This document shows, in pieces, positions 33,845 to 42,474 of a stretch of 64,000 bases of DNA. The stretch covers positions 61,134-125,133 of the forward strand of contig JBJXFG010000056.1 of the NCBI GenBank assembly GCA_046154665.1. Direction: 5' to 3'. A program made the translations under genes and the position numbers. Origin of the DNA: JAFLCM01 sp046154665. GTDB lineage: Bacteria; Planctomycetota; Phycisphaerae; Phycisphaerales; UBA1924. The number at the start of each line of letters is the position of its first letter. Position 1 is the stretch's first letter. The notes beneath the pieces are model-generated. The model saw only the letters and a list, made by a program, of their open reading frames with translations. It was not told the DNA's origin and did no database searches.

Positions 33845-34426
33845 TCAGGGCGAAATCGGTGATTCCATGAACGACACCCAAACAGGGTGCGAAGTGGTTG
33901 GGCTGGGCCAAATCGCCGCGCCTGTCTCTAAGTCGCCGGCACCGGTGGGACCGGCGAACGCTGCGGCTCTGCCGAGTTGCCGAATGAAGGGGACCATCCA
34001 GTCCGGCTTGAAGCCGGCGTCGGCAAGACGTTCCACGGGGAACCACTCGAAACCGATGTGGGGTTCGAGGCTCGCGATGGGAGCGGGGGCCGAGACGGCA
34101 AGTTCCCCGTGGAAGACGAGATTGACCTCGTGCCGCCGCCGACCCGACTGCGTGAACGACGTCTCCCCGACCAATACACACCGACCAACGGTCATCTCGA
34201 CCCCCGCTTCTTCGCGCAGTTCGCGCCGCAGGGCGACCTGAGCGGCTTCGCCGAACTCGACGTGCCCACCCGGCAGGAACGCATGGCCGCCCCGTGGCCC
34301 AGGTTTCAGGTTCCGGCACAGCAAAACGTGCCCCCGCGAAACAATGAGCGCCCGGGCGATCGTCTCGATCTCGAACTCGCGACCAAGCGCCTGGGCTGAA
34401 GGGGGATTGAATTGGTCGTCGCTCAT
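33845..34426 (-). CDS. Nudix hydrolase
   Basis: 193 residues with a complete Nudix box GGHVEFGEAAQVALRRELREEAGVE (GX5EX7REUXEEXGU), which binds the metal for pyrophosphate hydrolysis. Upstream, LLCRNLKPGPRGGHAFLPGG is typical; downstream, EWFPVERL closes the fold. The ATG at 34426 is used; the longer frame adds nothing family-like. The substrate cannot be assigned. It lies 72 bp upstream of the histidine kinase on the same strand and diverges from parB. Confidence 0.92.
   Translation of the reverse strand: MSDDQFNPPSAQALGREFEIETIARALIVSRGHVLLCRNLKPGPRGGHAFLPGGHVEFGEAAQVALRRELREEAGVEMTVGRCVLVGETSFTQSGRRRHEVNLVFHGELAVSAPAPIASLEPHIGFEWFPVERLADAGFKPDWMVPFIRQLGRAAAFAGPTGAGDLETGAAIWPSPTTSHPVWVSFMESPISP
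34030..34043. promoter_or_regulatory. parS: parS-like site 2
   Basis: GTTCCACGGGGAAC, the exact reverse complement of site 1, within the Nudix gene about 520 bp from the parB start. Confidence 0.55.
34102..34115. promoter_or_regulatory. parS: parS-like site 3 (weaker)
   Basis: GTTCCCCGTGGAAG, matching site 1 at 13 of 14 positions, 59 bp from site 2. Confidence 0.4.
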
Positions 34427-34564
34427 GTTTGGCAGGATCGCGGCTGCGCGCCCGCGCGTCCAGTGCGGGGTGGATACACTGCGCGTGGCCTGACGCGGGC
34501 CGTGATGCGCGGTTGGCGGCGTGCCGACTAGCTGTTTGAGATCGAGTTCCAAGGATGGTGCGAG

Positions 34565-35863
34565 ATGGCGGGCAAGGTTGAAAAGCCTCGGCTTGGGCGC
34601 GGATTGTCGAGCCTTATCGGATCGCCGGTGGCGGTCAAGGTGGATGATGCACGGGCTCGCACAAGATCGAATCCCTCCTCAAAGACGGATGCCGTCGGCC
34701 CTGAGCCTACAACAGCAAACGCGGCGTCCTCGGCTGACGTGAAGCGTGCCGGCATCAGTGGCCCCGGTACCAACCCGGGCCCACTGGGCACCACCACAGC
34801 ACCCTTGCCCGCCGGAAAGTTCGCACCTGCGGCACCTCCCTCGAGCGCGCCATCCTCGTCGAGCCAAGCGGGCGCGGGCCTCACAGACCTTTCGACCCGC
34901 GACAACAGCGGCCCGCTCGCGGCACCTGCACGCGCTGTGACCGCTCCGGCATCGCCCGCGCGGAGCATGGACGAGCGTGAAGAAACAGGCGTGCTCGTCC
35001 GGATTGATGTCGAGCGGCTCACGCCGGGGCGATTCCAGCCTCGGCGTGAGATGGACGAAGCGTCGCTGCACGGCTTGGCCGAGTCGATCAAGGCCTCCGG
35101 CGTCATGCAGCCGCTGGCCGTGCGCGCGCTGGCTTCTGCGAGCGACGGGGCGCCGCGGTACGAAATCGTCGCGGGCGAGCGGCGTTGGCGGGCCGCGAAA
35201 CTCGCGGGGCTTGCGCATGTTCCGGCGGTCGTCACCACCTTGAGCGATCGTGAGGCGGCTGAATGGGCCATGGTGGAAAACCTGCAGCGCGAAGACCTCA
35301 ACGCGATGGAGCGCGCCTGGGGACTGCGGAACCTGGTCGAAGCGTTCGCGCTCGGGCACGCGGAAGTCGCGGCACGCATCGGGCTGGATCGCTCCAGTGT
35401 CTCCAACATGATTCGCCTGACTGAGTTGGAAGCGTCGATTCAGGCGCTGCTTCGCAACGGCGAGCTGGGCATCGGTCACGGCAAGGCGCTGCTTTCAGCA
35501 CCGCCGGGCGTCGGTCGGGAAAAGCTCGCAACGCTGTCCGCGGGGCAGAAGTGGTCGGTGAGACGGCTGGAAAGGGCCGTGGGCGCGCTGTCAGTCCAGG
35601 CCGAACTGGGGAATGCGAGCCCCACTTTGGGTGGAAATGGCTCCCCGGCGGTGACCAAGATTGGTGGATCGGCGGGCGGCGACCCGCTGCGTGCGGACGC
35701 CGCCATCCGTGAGCTTGAGCGTCAGTTAGGTGAACATTTGGGGACCAAAGTGCGGATCGCCACGGGCGCTTCGAGAACGAAGGGGCGGATTATGATCGAG
35801 TTTTTCTCGGTCGAGCACTTTGACGGTCTGATGGGCCAGATGGGTGTGGTGATTTCGTCCTGA
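34565..35863 (+). CDS. parB: Chromosome-partitioning protein ParB/Spo0J
   Basis: CTP-dependent DNA clamp that loads at parS and segregates the origin region. It opens MAGKVEKPRLGRGLSSLIG, the usual ParA-contacting start. After a long Ser/Ala/Pro-rich linker, the ParB domain shows PGRFQPRREMDEASLHGLAESIKASGVMQPL, the CTP-binding GERRWRAAKLAG and ENLQREDLNAMERA. The helix-turn-helix is ALGHAEVAARIGLDRSSVSNMIRL. The C-terminal dimer domain is present, giving 432 residues. parA is not adjacent, which is unusual. Three parS-like sites lie within 1.6 kb upstream, suggesting the centromere region. Confidence 0.96.
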   Translation: MAGKVEKPRLGRGLSSLIGSPVAVKVDDARARTRSNPSSKTDAVGPEPTTANAASSADVKRAGISGPGTNPGPLGTTTAPLPAGKFAPAAPPSSAPSSSSQAGAGLTDLSTRDNSGPLAAPARAVTAPASPARSMDEREETGVLVRIDVERLTPGRFQPRREMDEASLHGLAESIKASGVMQPLAVRALASASDGAPRYEIVAGERRWRAAKLAGLAHVPAVVTTLSDREAAEWAMVENLQREDLNAMERAWGLRNLVEAFALGHAEVAARIGLDRSSVSNMIRLTELEASIQALLRNGELGIGHGKALLSAPPGVGREKLATLSAGQKWSVRRLERAVGALSVQAELGNASPTLGGNGSPAVTKIGGSAGGDPLRADAAIRELERQLGEHLGTKVRIATGASRTKGRIMIEFFSVEHFDGLMGQMGVVISS

Positions 35864-36373
35864 ACCCCACGGATTTGGGGCGGCGTGAGCCAGACCGGAG
35901 CCGTGCCGGATGGTCGCGTCGCGAGTGTGGCTGGGATGGGACAGGTGTGTGTTTACTCGAACAGGGGCCCCTCAGACCGGGGACGGGGCCCGAAGTCGGG
36001 CCGCGGGGGACTTTCCACCGACGTGGCACAGAACTGGGGCGCGCGACTTGCCCGGGGTTCTGAAGGTGGCTATACCTTTCTACCGAAGATGCTTCGGGGA
36101 GAATTCTTCGTGCAACTCACGTTGTTCCGCGAATGCGGTGCGCGTGGGTGCGAATGAGATGCTGGGCGGGCGGGTCGGCGCGCGGCGAAGGGCCGGGTGC
36201 GTGGGCCTCGTGAGTCGACCGATCCCCTCGGTCTCGTCGCGCTGGTGTGCCGAGCGTGTTGCTCGGCGGGAGCGCGACGGGCGTCTGACCGCAGTTCCTT
36301 TTTCTTTGTGTCGTCGTCCGGGATCATTCGTGCTCGTGACGACGAGAACTGTCCCTGAGAAGAGCGAAACACT
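35864..36373. other. 510-bp gap with promoter and long leader
   Basis: No supported coding frame. It contains a sigma-70-like promoter at 36048-36076 and a leader of roughly 290 bases before the next gene, with a short hairpin CCGAAGATGCTTCGG (36083-36097). Function of the leader is unknown. Confidence 0.55.
36048..36076 (+). promoter_or_regulatory. Sigma-70-like promoter
   Basis: TTGCCC (36048-36053) and TATACC (36071-36076) with the optimal 17-bp spacer. It would drive the gene at 36374 with a long untranslated leader. Confidence 0.55.
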
Positions 36374-36760
36374 ATGGCCAAGAGCATGAGCAACCTGTCG
36401 AAGATGTCCACGCACGAGATCGCCGCGGAGCTTCGGCGTCGTGAGGGTTCGCTGTCGCGCCTCGAGCGTCAGCGCGACCGACTTGCGAACAAGCTCATCG
36501 AGATCGATGAGCAACTGGCGCGTCTCGGCGGCACCGCCAAGGGCGGCCGGCGTCGGCCACGCAACGATTCGAACCTCGTCGACGCGCTCCACAAGGCGCT
36601 CACCGACACGGTGCTGAGCGTGAGCGAAGTCGCGGTGGCGGTCCAGCAGCAGGGCTACCGCACCACCAGCCCGAACTTCCGCACGATCGTGAACCAGGCA
36701 CTGATCAAGGACAAGCGGTTCAAGCGCGTCGGTCGCGGCAAGTACACCGTGAAGGCGTGA
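36374..36760 (+). CDS. Small basic protein with coiled coil and winged-helix-like end
   Basis: 128 residues. An N-terminal coiled coil (LRRREGSLSRLERQRDRLANKLIEIDEQLARLGG) is followed by a basic linker GRRRPRN. The C-terminal part, VDALHKALTDTVLSVSEVAVAVQQQGYRTTSPNFRTIVNQAL then KRFKRVGRGKYTVKA, resembles the HARE-HTH/winged-helix pattern. This suggests a DNA- or RNA-binding protein. AGAAGAG precedes the ATG. The strong upstream promoter and a perfect hairpin downstream suggest a single-gene, well-expressed transcript. I do not recognise a named family. Confidence 0.78.
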   Translation: MAKSMSNLSKMSTHEIAAELRRREGSLSRLERQRDRLANKLIEIDEQLARLGGTAKGGRRRPRNDSNLVDALHKALTDTVLSVSEVAVAVQQQGYRTTSPNFRTIVNQALIKDKRFKRVGRGKYTVKA

Positions 36761-36766
36761 GGGGGA

Positions 36767-36798
36767 GGCACGGAGGCACGAAGGTGCGGAGGTGCGGA
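36767..36798. repeat. 8-bp tandem repeat (GGCACGRA family)
   Basis: Four units, GGCACGGA, GGCACGAA, GGTGCGGA and GGTGCGGA, starting six bases after the stop of the small basic protein gene. Confidence 0.88.
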
Positions 36799-36900
36799 GT
36801 GTCCGGAGTGCGCGCCTTCGTGACTCGGTTGCGCTTGCCCCTTCCTTGCTGCCTTTTCCTGTTGTGTTTTAACTTGTCGGCTTGGCGGCTCCGCCGTTGA

Positions 36901-36932
36901 CCCAGAGCGCGCATTTCGATGCGCGCTCTGGG
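36901..36932. terminator. Perfect 14-bp hairpin with TTCG tetraloop
   Basis: Arms CCCAGAGCGCGCAT (36901-36914) and its exact complement (36919-36932) enclose TTCG, the most stable RNA tetraloop. No T-run follows. It is 140 bp after the preceding stop and 190 bp before mutM; a terminator or an RNA-processing element is possible. Confidence 0.6.
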
Positions 36933-37122
36933 TGCGCATTTGATGGTGCCGGGCCGTCGCAGGGCTTGGGTGCCGGTCATCAATAGCGTTTCGAGCTTGC
37001 CGCGGCGAAGACGTGTGACGCGGCGGCGCGATGCTGGCAGCGCGGGCTGTCGGTACGGATCGCGCATTGGATATGCTCCGGCGTGTGGGTGAGTTTTGGC
37101 TCGAGCGCGCGGAGCGGATGCA

Positions 37123-38106
37123 ATGCCGGAGTTGCCCGAGGTTGAGGTGGTTCGGCGTGGGATCGCGGAGGCAGCGCTCGGGCGCCGCGTGCTGGGTGCG
37201 CGCTTGTTTCGTTCGGACTTCTTGGAAGTTGTTGCTGAGGACACGCGGGGAGAGCCCGCGCCTCGCGACGTCACGCAAGAGCGAACCACTCAAGGGCCGC
37301 GCATGATGGGCGGAGCTCTGCTGCTTGAAGGGATGCGCATCGCCCGCGTCGAGAGGCATGGGAAGCAGATCGCGGTGTGCGCGGAGGACGGCGCGGGCCG
37401 TGCGTCGCGCGTAACCCGTTACATGGATGCTGGCTTCGGGCCGTGCCTCGTCGTGCAGCTTGGGATGTCGGGTGAGGTGATCGTCGAGCGCTCGGGCGAG
37501 AACCACTCGCGCGCAACCGAGCGCACCGCGCACGTTCACGCCCAGTGGGAACTTGACGACGGCTCGCGCGTCCTGTTCCGCGATCCGCGCCGCTTCGGCG
37601 GGCTGACGTGGCTCGCGGGACCGGAGCAGCTGCGCGAGCGGTGGGGGGCACTCGGGCCCGATGCGCTGGCGATCGTCGGCGAACAACTGGCGGCAGGCCT
37701 GGGGCGGACGGCCCGGGCGATCAAGGCCGCGCTGCTGGATCAGCGGGTCTTGGCAGGGGTTGGGAACATCTACGCCGATGAGGCCCTGTTCAGGGCGGGC
37801 ATCGGCCCCCGGCGTCGGGCCGATCGGCTGGGTCCCGATGAGGTCGAGAGGCTCGCGGCGGCGATCCGAGCGGTCCTCGCCGAGGCGGTGGGAGCAGGGG
37901 GGAGCACCATCCAGGGGTACCGAGACCCATCAGGCCAAGCGGGCTCGTACCAGAGGTCCCATCTTGTCTATGGCCGGGCCGGGGAGTCTTGCGTCCGCTG
38001 TGGGCAACGCCTGCGGCAGTCGACGATCGCACAACGGACGACGGTGTGGTGCCCACGGTGCCAGAGCGGCGCGGCTCGGGGGAGAAGCGGACGTCGCGGG
38101 GGTTGA
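37123..38106 (+). CDS. mutM: Formamidopyrimidine-DNA glycosylase
   Basis: Removes oxidised purines such as 8-oxoguanine. It starts MPELPEVEVVRRGI; the Pro and Glu exposed after Met removal are catalytic. VERHGKQIAV supplies the conserved Lys, RDPRRFGGL and LAGVGNIYADEALFRAGI follow, and a C-terminal zinc finger CVRCGQ...CPRCQ binds DNA. At 327 residues it is longer than the usual 270, with added loops in the N-terminal domain (about residues 40-60 and 85-100). The start is fixed by the MPELPE motif. Confidence 0.96.
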   Translation: MPELPEVEVVRRGIAEAALGRRVLGARLFRSDFLEVVAEDTRGEPAPRDVTQERTTQGPRMMGGALLLEGMRIARVERHGKQIAVCAEDGAGRASRVTRYMDAGFGPCLVVQLGMSGEVIVERSGENHSRATERTAHVHAQWELDDGSRVLFRDPRRFGGLTWLAGPEQLRERWGALGPDALAIVGEQLAAGLGRTARAIKAALLDQRVLAGVGNIYADEALFRAGIGPRRRADRLGPDEVERLAAAIRAVLAEAVGAGGSTIQGYRDPSGQAGSYQRSHLVYGRAGESCVRCGQRLRQSTIAQRTTVWCPRCQSGAARGRSGRRGG

Positions 38107-38630
38107 TTCGCCGCTTCGCCCCGGGCGGCTCCATGACGGCTTCGGTAGCGTGGAGCGATCCTCTGAATGAGGGTCGTCCTGCGGCTCGACAGTTCGCCTA
38201 GGGCGGGCTACCCGATCGGGTGGAATCCACATTCGACTCACAGTTTGGAGGAGGGATCTCAAAGGTCTGGGTTTCCCCAGCTTCGGAGCGTGATTTCGGG
38301 ACGTCTCGGCCTCTTCATACTGATGAGAGATACATTTTCATCATCATTGAAGAAGGGGTGGCAGGATGTGGGATGTTCCCTTCGAAGAGCTGTAAGTCTC
38401 GTTTTTACAGTGCTTTAGCGTACACAGACAGATGGGCACATGATGTCGGTTGTGGGTCTGGTGAGAGTCAGGTGAAGGTGGTGTGAAGGGCTGAAAAGGG
38501 GTTTGGGGGTTGGTTGAGGGGGGCCCGGGAGCCCGCGGCGTGAGCGCAACTGCTTGATTGCACACGGTCTATCCACACTTCTGGGGACAGTGCCCCGGGT
38601 GCCAATCGCGCGCCAGATCGCCGGGGCGTA
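38107..38630. other. 524-bp gene-free stretch with locally low GC
   Basis: Between convergent mutM and aminotransferase stops. Bases 38330-38480 are noticeably AT-richer than the rest of the window. No frame resembles a known protein. One near-match to a DnaA box (CTATCCACA at 38569-38577) is present, too little to call an origin. Confidence 0.5.
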
Positions 38631-39869
38631 TCAGGGGTGGATTTCGCCTTCATTCCGGAGGGCGTCGGCGAGTTCTTGATACTGGGCCTGGTGGTTGTGG
38701 AGCTGGGCCGAGATTCGGACGGAGCGCTCCGGCCACGCGGGGAAATGCGACACCGGAACCTGAATGCGGTGGCCGCGCACGAGGCGGTTTTGGAGCGGGT
38801 CCGGGTACGTGTTCGGGGTCCAGACGGGAAGCGGGCCCTTGCCGGGAGGCAGGGGGATGGCCGCGATGGCGCCGATCATCTGGTCGGGGGTGGGGAGGGG
38901 GGCGTTGAGGGCCGCGGCGATGAGGCGGCGGGCGTCGCGGGCGAGGTTTTGGTTTCGGCCCTGGATCGCCTGCCAGGCCTGGCGGTCGGAGAGGTGGGTG
39001 TCGGCGGGGGTTTCGGTTCGCCAGATGTCGGGCATGGCCCTCAAGGCGTGGGGGATGCAGAGGTAGGGGGTGTAGTCTGCGGTGCCGGTCCAATCGAACT
39101 CGAGGAGGTAGCGAGAGCGGTCGGTGCGTGGGGAGTTGAGGCCGTGGGAGATGATGTGGGGACGGAGCGTGGATTGGTGGCGCTGGGGCACATGGAGGAA
39201 GGCGGCGCCTTTGGGGGCGCAGATCCACTTGTGGCAGTTGGCGGTGTAGGCGTCGGCGTCGAGGGTGGTGAGGTCGACGTCGATCATGCCGGGGGCGTGG
39301 GCGCCGTCGATGAGGATGAGGGCGCTGGGGCAGCGCTGGCGCAGGGCGCGGATGGCGCGCTCGACCGGGAGGATGAGCGCGGTGGGGCTGGTGATGTGGC
39401 AGAGCAGGACGAGTCTGGTCCGCGGCGTGGCGTGCTCGAGGAGGGCGTCGAGGATTTCGTCTTCCGTGCGCGGGAAGCGGGGCACCTGGGCGATGACCAG
39501 TTTCGCGCCGGTGCGCGAGGATGCTTCGCGCAGGACGTTGACGCACGCGTTGTAGGCGTGGCTGATGGTGAGCAGCTCGTCGCCGGCATTGAAGGTGAGC
39601 GAGCGGACGAAAGCGTTGACGGCGGCGGTGGCGTTGGGGACGAAGGCGAGGTCTTCGGGGCGAGCGTTCACGAAGGGTGCGAGGGCGGCGCGGGCCTCGT
39701 CAAGGAGCGGTTCGAGTCGCTCGACCATGAAGCGGACGGGCTCGCGTTCCATCTCTTCGCGGAGCTGGCATTGTGCTTCGAGGACACGGGTAGGGCAGGC
39801 GCCGAAGGAGCCGTGGTTGAGGAAGTTGACGGCGGGGTCGAGGCGCCAATGGCGGGCGAAGGGGGACAT
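38631..39869 (-). CDS. PLP-dependent aminotransferase class V (isopenicillin N epimerase-like)
   Basis: 412 residues of the fold type I class V family. LNHGSFGACPTRVLEAQ is the N-terminal signature of the epimerase/cysteine-desulfurase-like subgroup. IDGAHAPGMIDVDL supplies the pyridoxal-phosphate Asp-x-x-His, and NCHKWICAPKGAAFL the Schiff-base Lys. RVSISAQLHNH-like RISAQLHN closes the small domain. The ATG at 39869 matches family N-termini. The substrate is unassigned. It stands alone on the minus strand. Confidence 0.9.
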   Translation of the reverse strand: MSPFARHWRLDPAVNFLNHGSFGACPTRVLEAQCQLREEMEREPVRFMVERLEPLLDEARAALAPFVNARPEDLAFVPNATAAVNAFVRSLTFNAGDELLTISHAYNACVNVLREASSRTGAKLVIAQVPRFPRTEDEILDALLEHATPRTRLVLLCHITSPTALILPVERAIRALRQRCPSALILIDGAHAPGMIDVDLTTLDADAYTANCHKWICAPKGAAFLHVPQRHQSTLRPHIISHGLNSPRTDRSRYLLEFDWTGTADYTPYLCIPHALRAMPDIWRTETPADTHLSDRQAWQAIQGRNQNLARDARRLIAAALNAPLPTPDQMIGAIAAIPLPPGKGPLPVWTPNTYPDPLQNRLVRGHRIQVPVSHFPAWPERSVRISAQLHNHQAQYQELADALRNEGEIHP

Positions 39870-40110
39870 AGGCGGAGGGTAGGGATGCGTTGCCTGGGCT
39901 ACTGACCGCTGAGGCTGCCCGGCCGTCGTCACGCGTGTCGGGTGGGTTCTCATCGCTCGTTCTTGAGCTCAGAGACGCGAGAAGTCGGTCTGGAGGGGGA
40001 GGGCGATTGAGGGGGCCGGTGTTTCCGGCACCGAAAGATGAGGCTGGGAGCGTGCGGCGCACAGATGAGTCCGATTCCTCTCGGCGCTTCGGGCGTGCGA
40101 TAATCCTTGG

Positions 40111-40677
40111 ATGAATGAGCCCCGGATCGATTTCGAGAAGCGCCGCACCGAGGCGATGCTGTGGCGTGCCGCGTGGGCGATGAGCGGGGACGAGGCGGTG
40201 TCAGACGGAGCGCTGGCGGCGGTGCACGGTGTGTCGGCGCGGCCGAACGCGGCCTCGGAGAGCCGGCTGCTGCGGGTGTTGGTTGAGGCTGTTCGGGCCA
40301 CGGGGATCAAGGGGCCGCCCGCTGATGACGCCGAGACGGCGCGGCGGCTGATCGAAACCGGCGCGGTGCCGACGGACGTCGTGGAGCATGCGCTGGAGAT
40401 CGAGGTGGGGGCGATCGCGCGTGACCCCGCGGCCCGGGGCGCGGACGACGCGATGGTGGCGGCGGCGCTGGGGCGCGTCGACGTTCTGACGGCGGGGCTG
40501 CGCCGACGCCGCGCGGCGCTCAACGCGCTGAAGTTCGCCGTGTTCTTCGGGGCGCTGCTGACGGTGGTGTATGTGATGTTTGATCTGCGGAAGGCGGCGG
40601 ACGCGGAGCGAGCGCGGCGGACGCCGGCGGATGTGTACTCGTTGCCGATGCCGAAGAAGGAAGGCACTGGGCGTTAG
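40111..40677 (+). CDS. Hypothetical protein with C-terminal transmembrane segment
   Basis: 188 residues, family not recognised. The N-terminal 140 residues are helical and charged (MLWRAAWAMSGDEAVSDGALAAVHG..., DDAMVAAALGRVDVLTAGLRRRRAALNAL). One transmembrane segment, LKFAVFFGALLTVVYVMF (about 146-163), leaves a short charged tail. It precedes the membrane histidine kinase on the same strand by 81 bp, with a 7-bp repeat array between, so a functional link is possible but unproven. Confidence 0.68.
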   Translation: MNEPRIDFEKRRTEAMLWRAAWAMSGDEAVSDGALAAVHGVSARPNAASESRLLRVLVEAVRATGIKGPPADDAETARRLIETGAVPTDVVEHALEIEVGAIARDPAARGADDAMVAAALGRVDVLTAGLRRRRAALNALKFAVFFGALLTVVYVMFDLRKAADAERARRTPADVYSLPMPKKEGTGR

Positions 40678-40689
40678 GCAGTTGGGGAG

Positions 40690-40731
40690 GGCATGAGGCA
40701 AGAGGCAAGAGGCCAGGGGCACGAGGCACAA
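40690..40731. repeat. 7-bp tandem repeat (GGCAAGA family)
   Basis: Six units of 7 bp, GGCATGA, GGCAAGA twice, GGCCAGG, GGCACGA and GGCACAA, 12 bp after the preceding stop. The sequence resembles the 8-bp GGCACGRA family with one base fewer per unit. Confidence 0.85.
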
Positions 40732-40758
40732 CACACGACGCGAGAGGGTTTGTGATGC

Positions 40759-42474
40759 ATGGGTGGTGCGGGTGACGAGCGCGGCGCGGGTGGGGCGGGC
40801 GGGCCCGGGAAACTCTCCGCGCTCGCCGCGTGGCAGCGCGGGCTGCTCTCGCGCGGGGCGGCGTCGATCCGGCGGAAGCTCATCCTGTTGCACACGTTGT
40901 TTTCGCTGGTGGTCGCGGCGGCGTTGCTGGTGGCGCTGCGGCAGCCGGTGCGCGAACTGGTGACGGGCGAGGAGCTGCGCGAGTGTCGGCTGGCGCTTGA
41001 GTTTCTGCGCGTGCATGCGCGGGCGGCACCGGGCGTGCCGGAGACATCGGTGCGCGGCGTCGACTTTTCGCGCGGGCCGGAGGACGCGGCGGGGATCTCC
41101 GCCGAGCTCGCCGAGCGGGCCCGCGCGACGCCCGGGGTGGTGGTGGAATCGGCGCCGGTGTTTGAACGCGCGACGGCGGCGGTGTTTCTTGCGGAATCCG
41201 GTGAGTTCCTGGCCACGACGGCGCGATCGCCCGAGGCGCGCTCGGCGGTCGACCGGCTGTATCTCCTGCTGACTGTGGCGCTTTTTGTGGTTTACGGCGT
41301 GATCGCGCTGGCGCTCGAGGTGCTGGTGCTGCCTCGGCAGGTGTACGGCCCGATCGCGCGGCTGCGGCTGGCCGATGAGGCGGTGCAAGAGGACAAGCGC
41401 GAGCTCGAAGTGATCCCCGAGCCCTTCATCCCCGCGGATGAACTGGGCGACATCATGCGCTCGCGCAACCGCACGGTGCTGCAGCTACGCCGGCAGGAGG
41501 CGGAACTGGAGGACGCGCTGAAGCAGATCGAGCGCGTGGCGACGGAGCTCCGCCGCAAGAACGAGCTGCTTGAGGCGGCGCAGCGGAATCTGGCGGACCA
41601 GGACCGTCTGGCGAGCCTGGGGATGATGAGCGCGGGGATCGCGCACGAGTTGAACACGCCGCTATCGGTGTTGAAAGGGTGTGTTGAGGAGTTGGCGCGG
41701 GGAGCGACGGACGGAGGAGCAGGGGCGATCCGGCACGACGCTGGCCCGAAGACGGACCAAAGTCGTGGCACGTCAGCGGGTGTTGATCCTGAGCGTGCGG
41801 CGCTCATGCTGCGGGTGGTGAACCGGTTGGAGCGCTTGAGCGAAGGGTTGCTGGACTTTGCGCGGGTGCGGCCGCCGACGGTGGCGCCGGTTGATTTGCG
41901 TCCGGTGGTGAGCGAGGCGTGGACCTTGGTGAGCCTCGACCGCGACGCCCGGGGCGTCGAGCTGCGCGTGGCGTTGGACGGCGTGGGGGGCGAGAAGCCC
42001 GACGCCGGGAGCGGCGGCGTGATGGGCGACGCCGATCGGCTCACGCAGGTGTTCGTCAACCTGCTTCGGAACGCGGTGGATGCACTGGAGGAGAGCACGC
42101 GCGAGCGCGTGATCGAAGTCCGTGCCGAGCGTCAGCGCCGCGAGGGGCGATGCTGGGTGTGCGTCACGGTGGCCGACAGCGGCGTGGGGATCGCGGCGTC
42201 GATGCTGCCGCGGATGTTCGAGCCGTTCGCGAGCACGCGGCTGGATTCGACGGGCACGGGGCTGGGGCTGGCGGTGGCGGAGGGCATCGTGGCGGAGCAC
42301 GGCGGGGTGCTGCTGGCACGGAACGCTTCGAGCGCCGAATCGGCTCGCGGGCTGGGCGGCGCGGTGTTTGAGATGTTGCTGCCGGTGGGCGACGCGGTTC
42401 CGCCCATCGAGGCAACCGCGGCGGGCGGCGGCGGTGGTACTGTGTCCAGCGATGAACCCAACGAGCGGGCATAG
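40759..42474 (+). CDS. Membrane-bound sensor histidine kinase
   Basis: 571 residues. Two transmembrane segments (about residues 39-57 and 172-195) enclose an extracytoplasmic sensor domain of about 115 residues, followed by a HAMP-like region and a coiled coil. The H-box is LGMMSAGIAHELNTPLSVL, the N-box VFVNLLRNAVDALEE, G1 DSGVGIA, the F-box MFEPFAS and G2 GTGLGLAVAEGI. No response regulator is adjacent. Its last 23 bases overlap the start of the threonine aldolase gene, implying cotranslation. The signal sensed is unknown. Confidence 0.92.
   Translation: MGGAGDERGAGGAGGPGKLSALAAWQRGLLSRGAASIRRKLILLHTLFSLVVAAALLVALRQPVRELVTGEELRECRLALEFLRVHARAAPGVPETSVRGVDFSRGPEDAAGISAELAERARATPGVVVESAPVFERATAAVFLAESGEFLATTARSPEARSAVDRLYLLLTVALFVVYGVIALALEVLVLPRQVYGPIARLRLADEAVQEDKRELEVIPEPFIPADELGDIMRSRNRTVLQLRRQEAELEDALKQIERVATELRRKNELLEAAQRNLADQDRLASLGMMSAGIAHELNTPLSVLKGCVEELARGATDGGAGAIRHDAGPKTDQSRGTSAGVDPERAALMLRVVNRLERLSEGLLDFARVRPPTVAPVDLRPVVSEAWTLVSLDRDARGVELRVALDGVGGEKPDAGSGGVMGDADRLTQVFVNLLRNAVDALEESTRERVIEVRAERQRREGRCWVCVTVADSGVGIAASMLPRMFEPFASTRLDSTGTGLGLAVAEGIVAEHGGVLLARNASSAESARGLGGAVFEMLLPVGDAVPPIEATAAGGGGGTVSSDEPNERA

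Noticed and set aside
38569..38577. DnaA-box-like CTATCCACA in an AT-richer gap near parB
   Set aside because: A single near-match without a cluster and without dnaA or other origin genes is not enough to call oriC.
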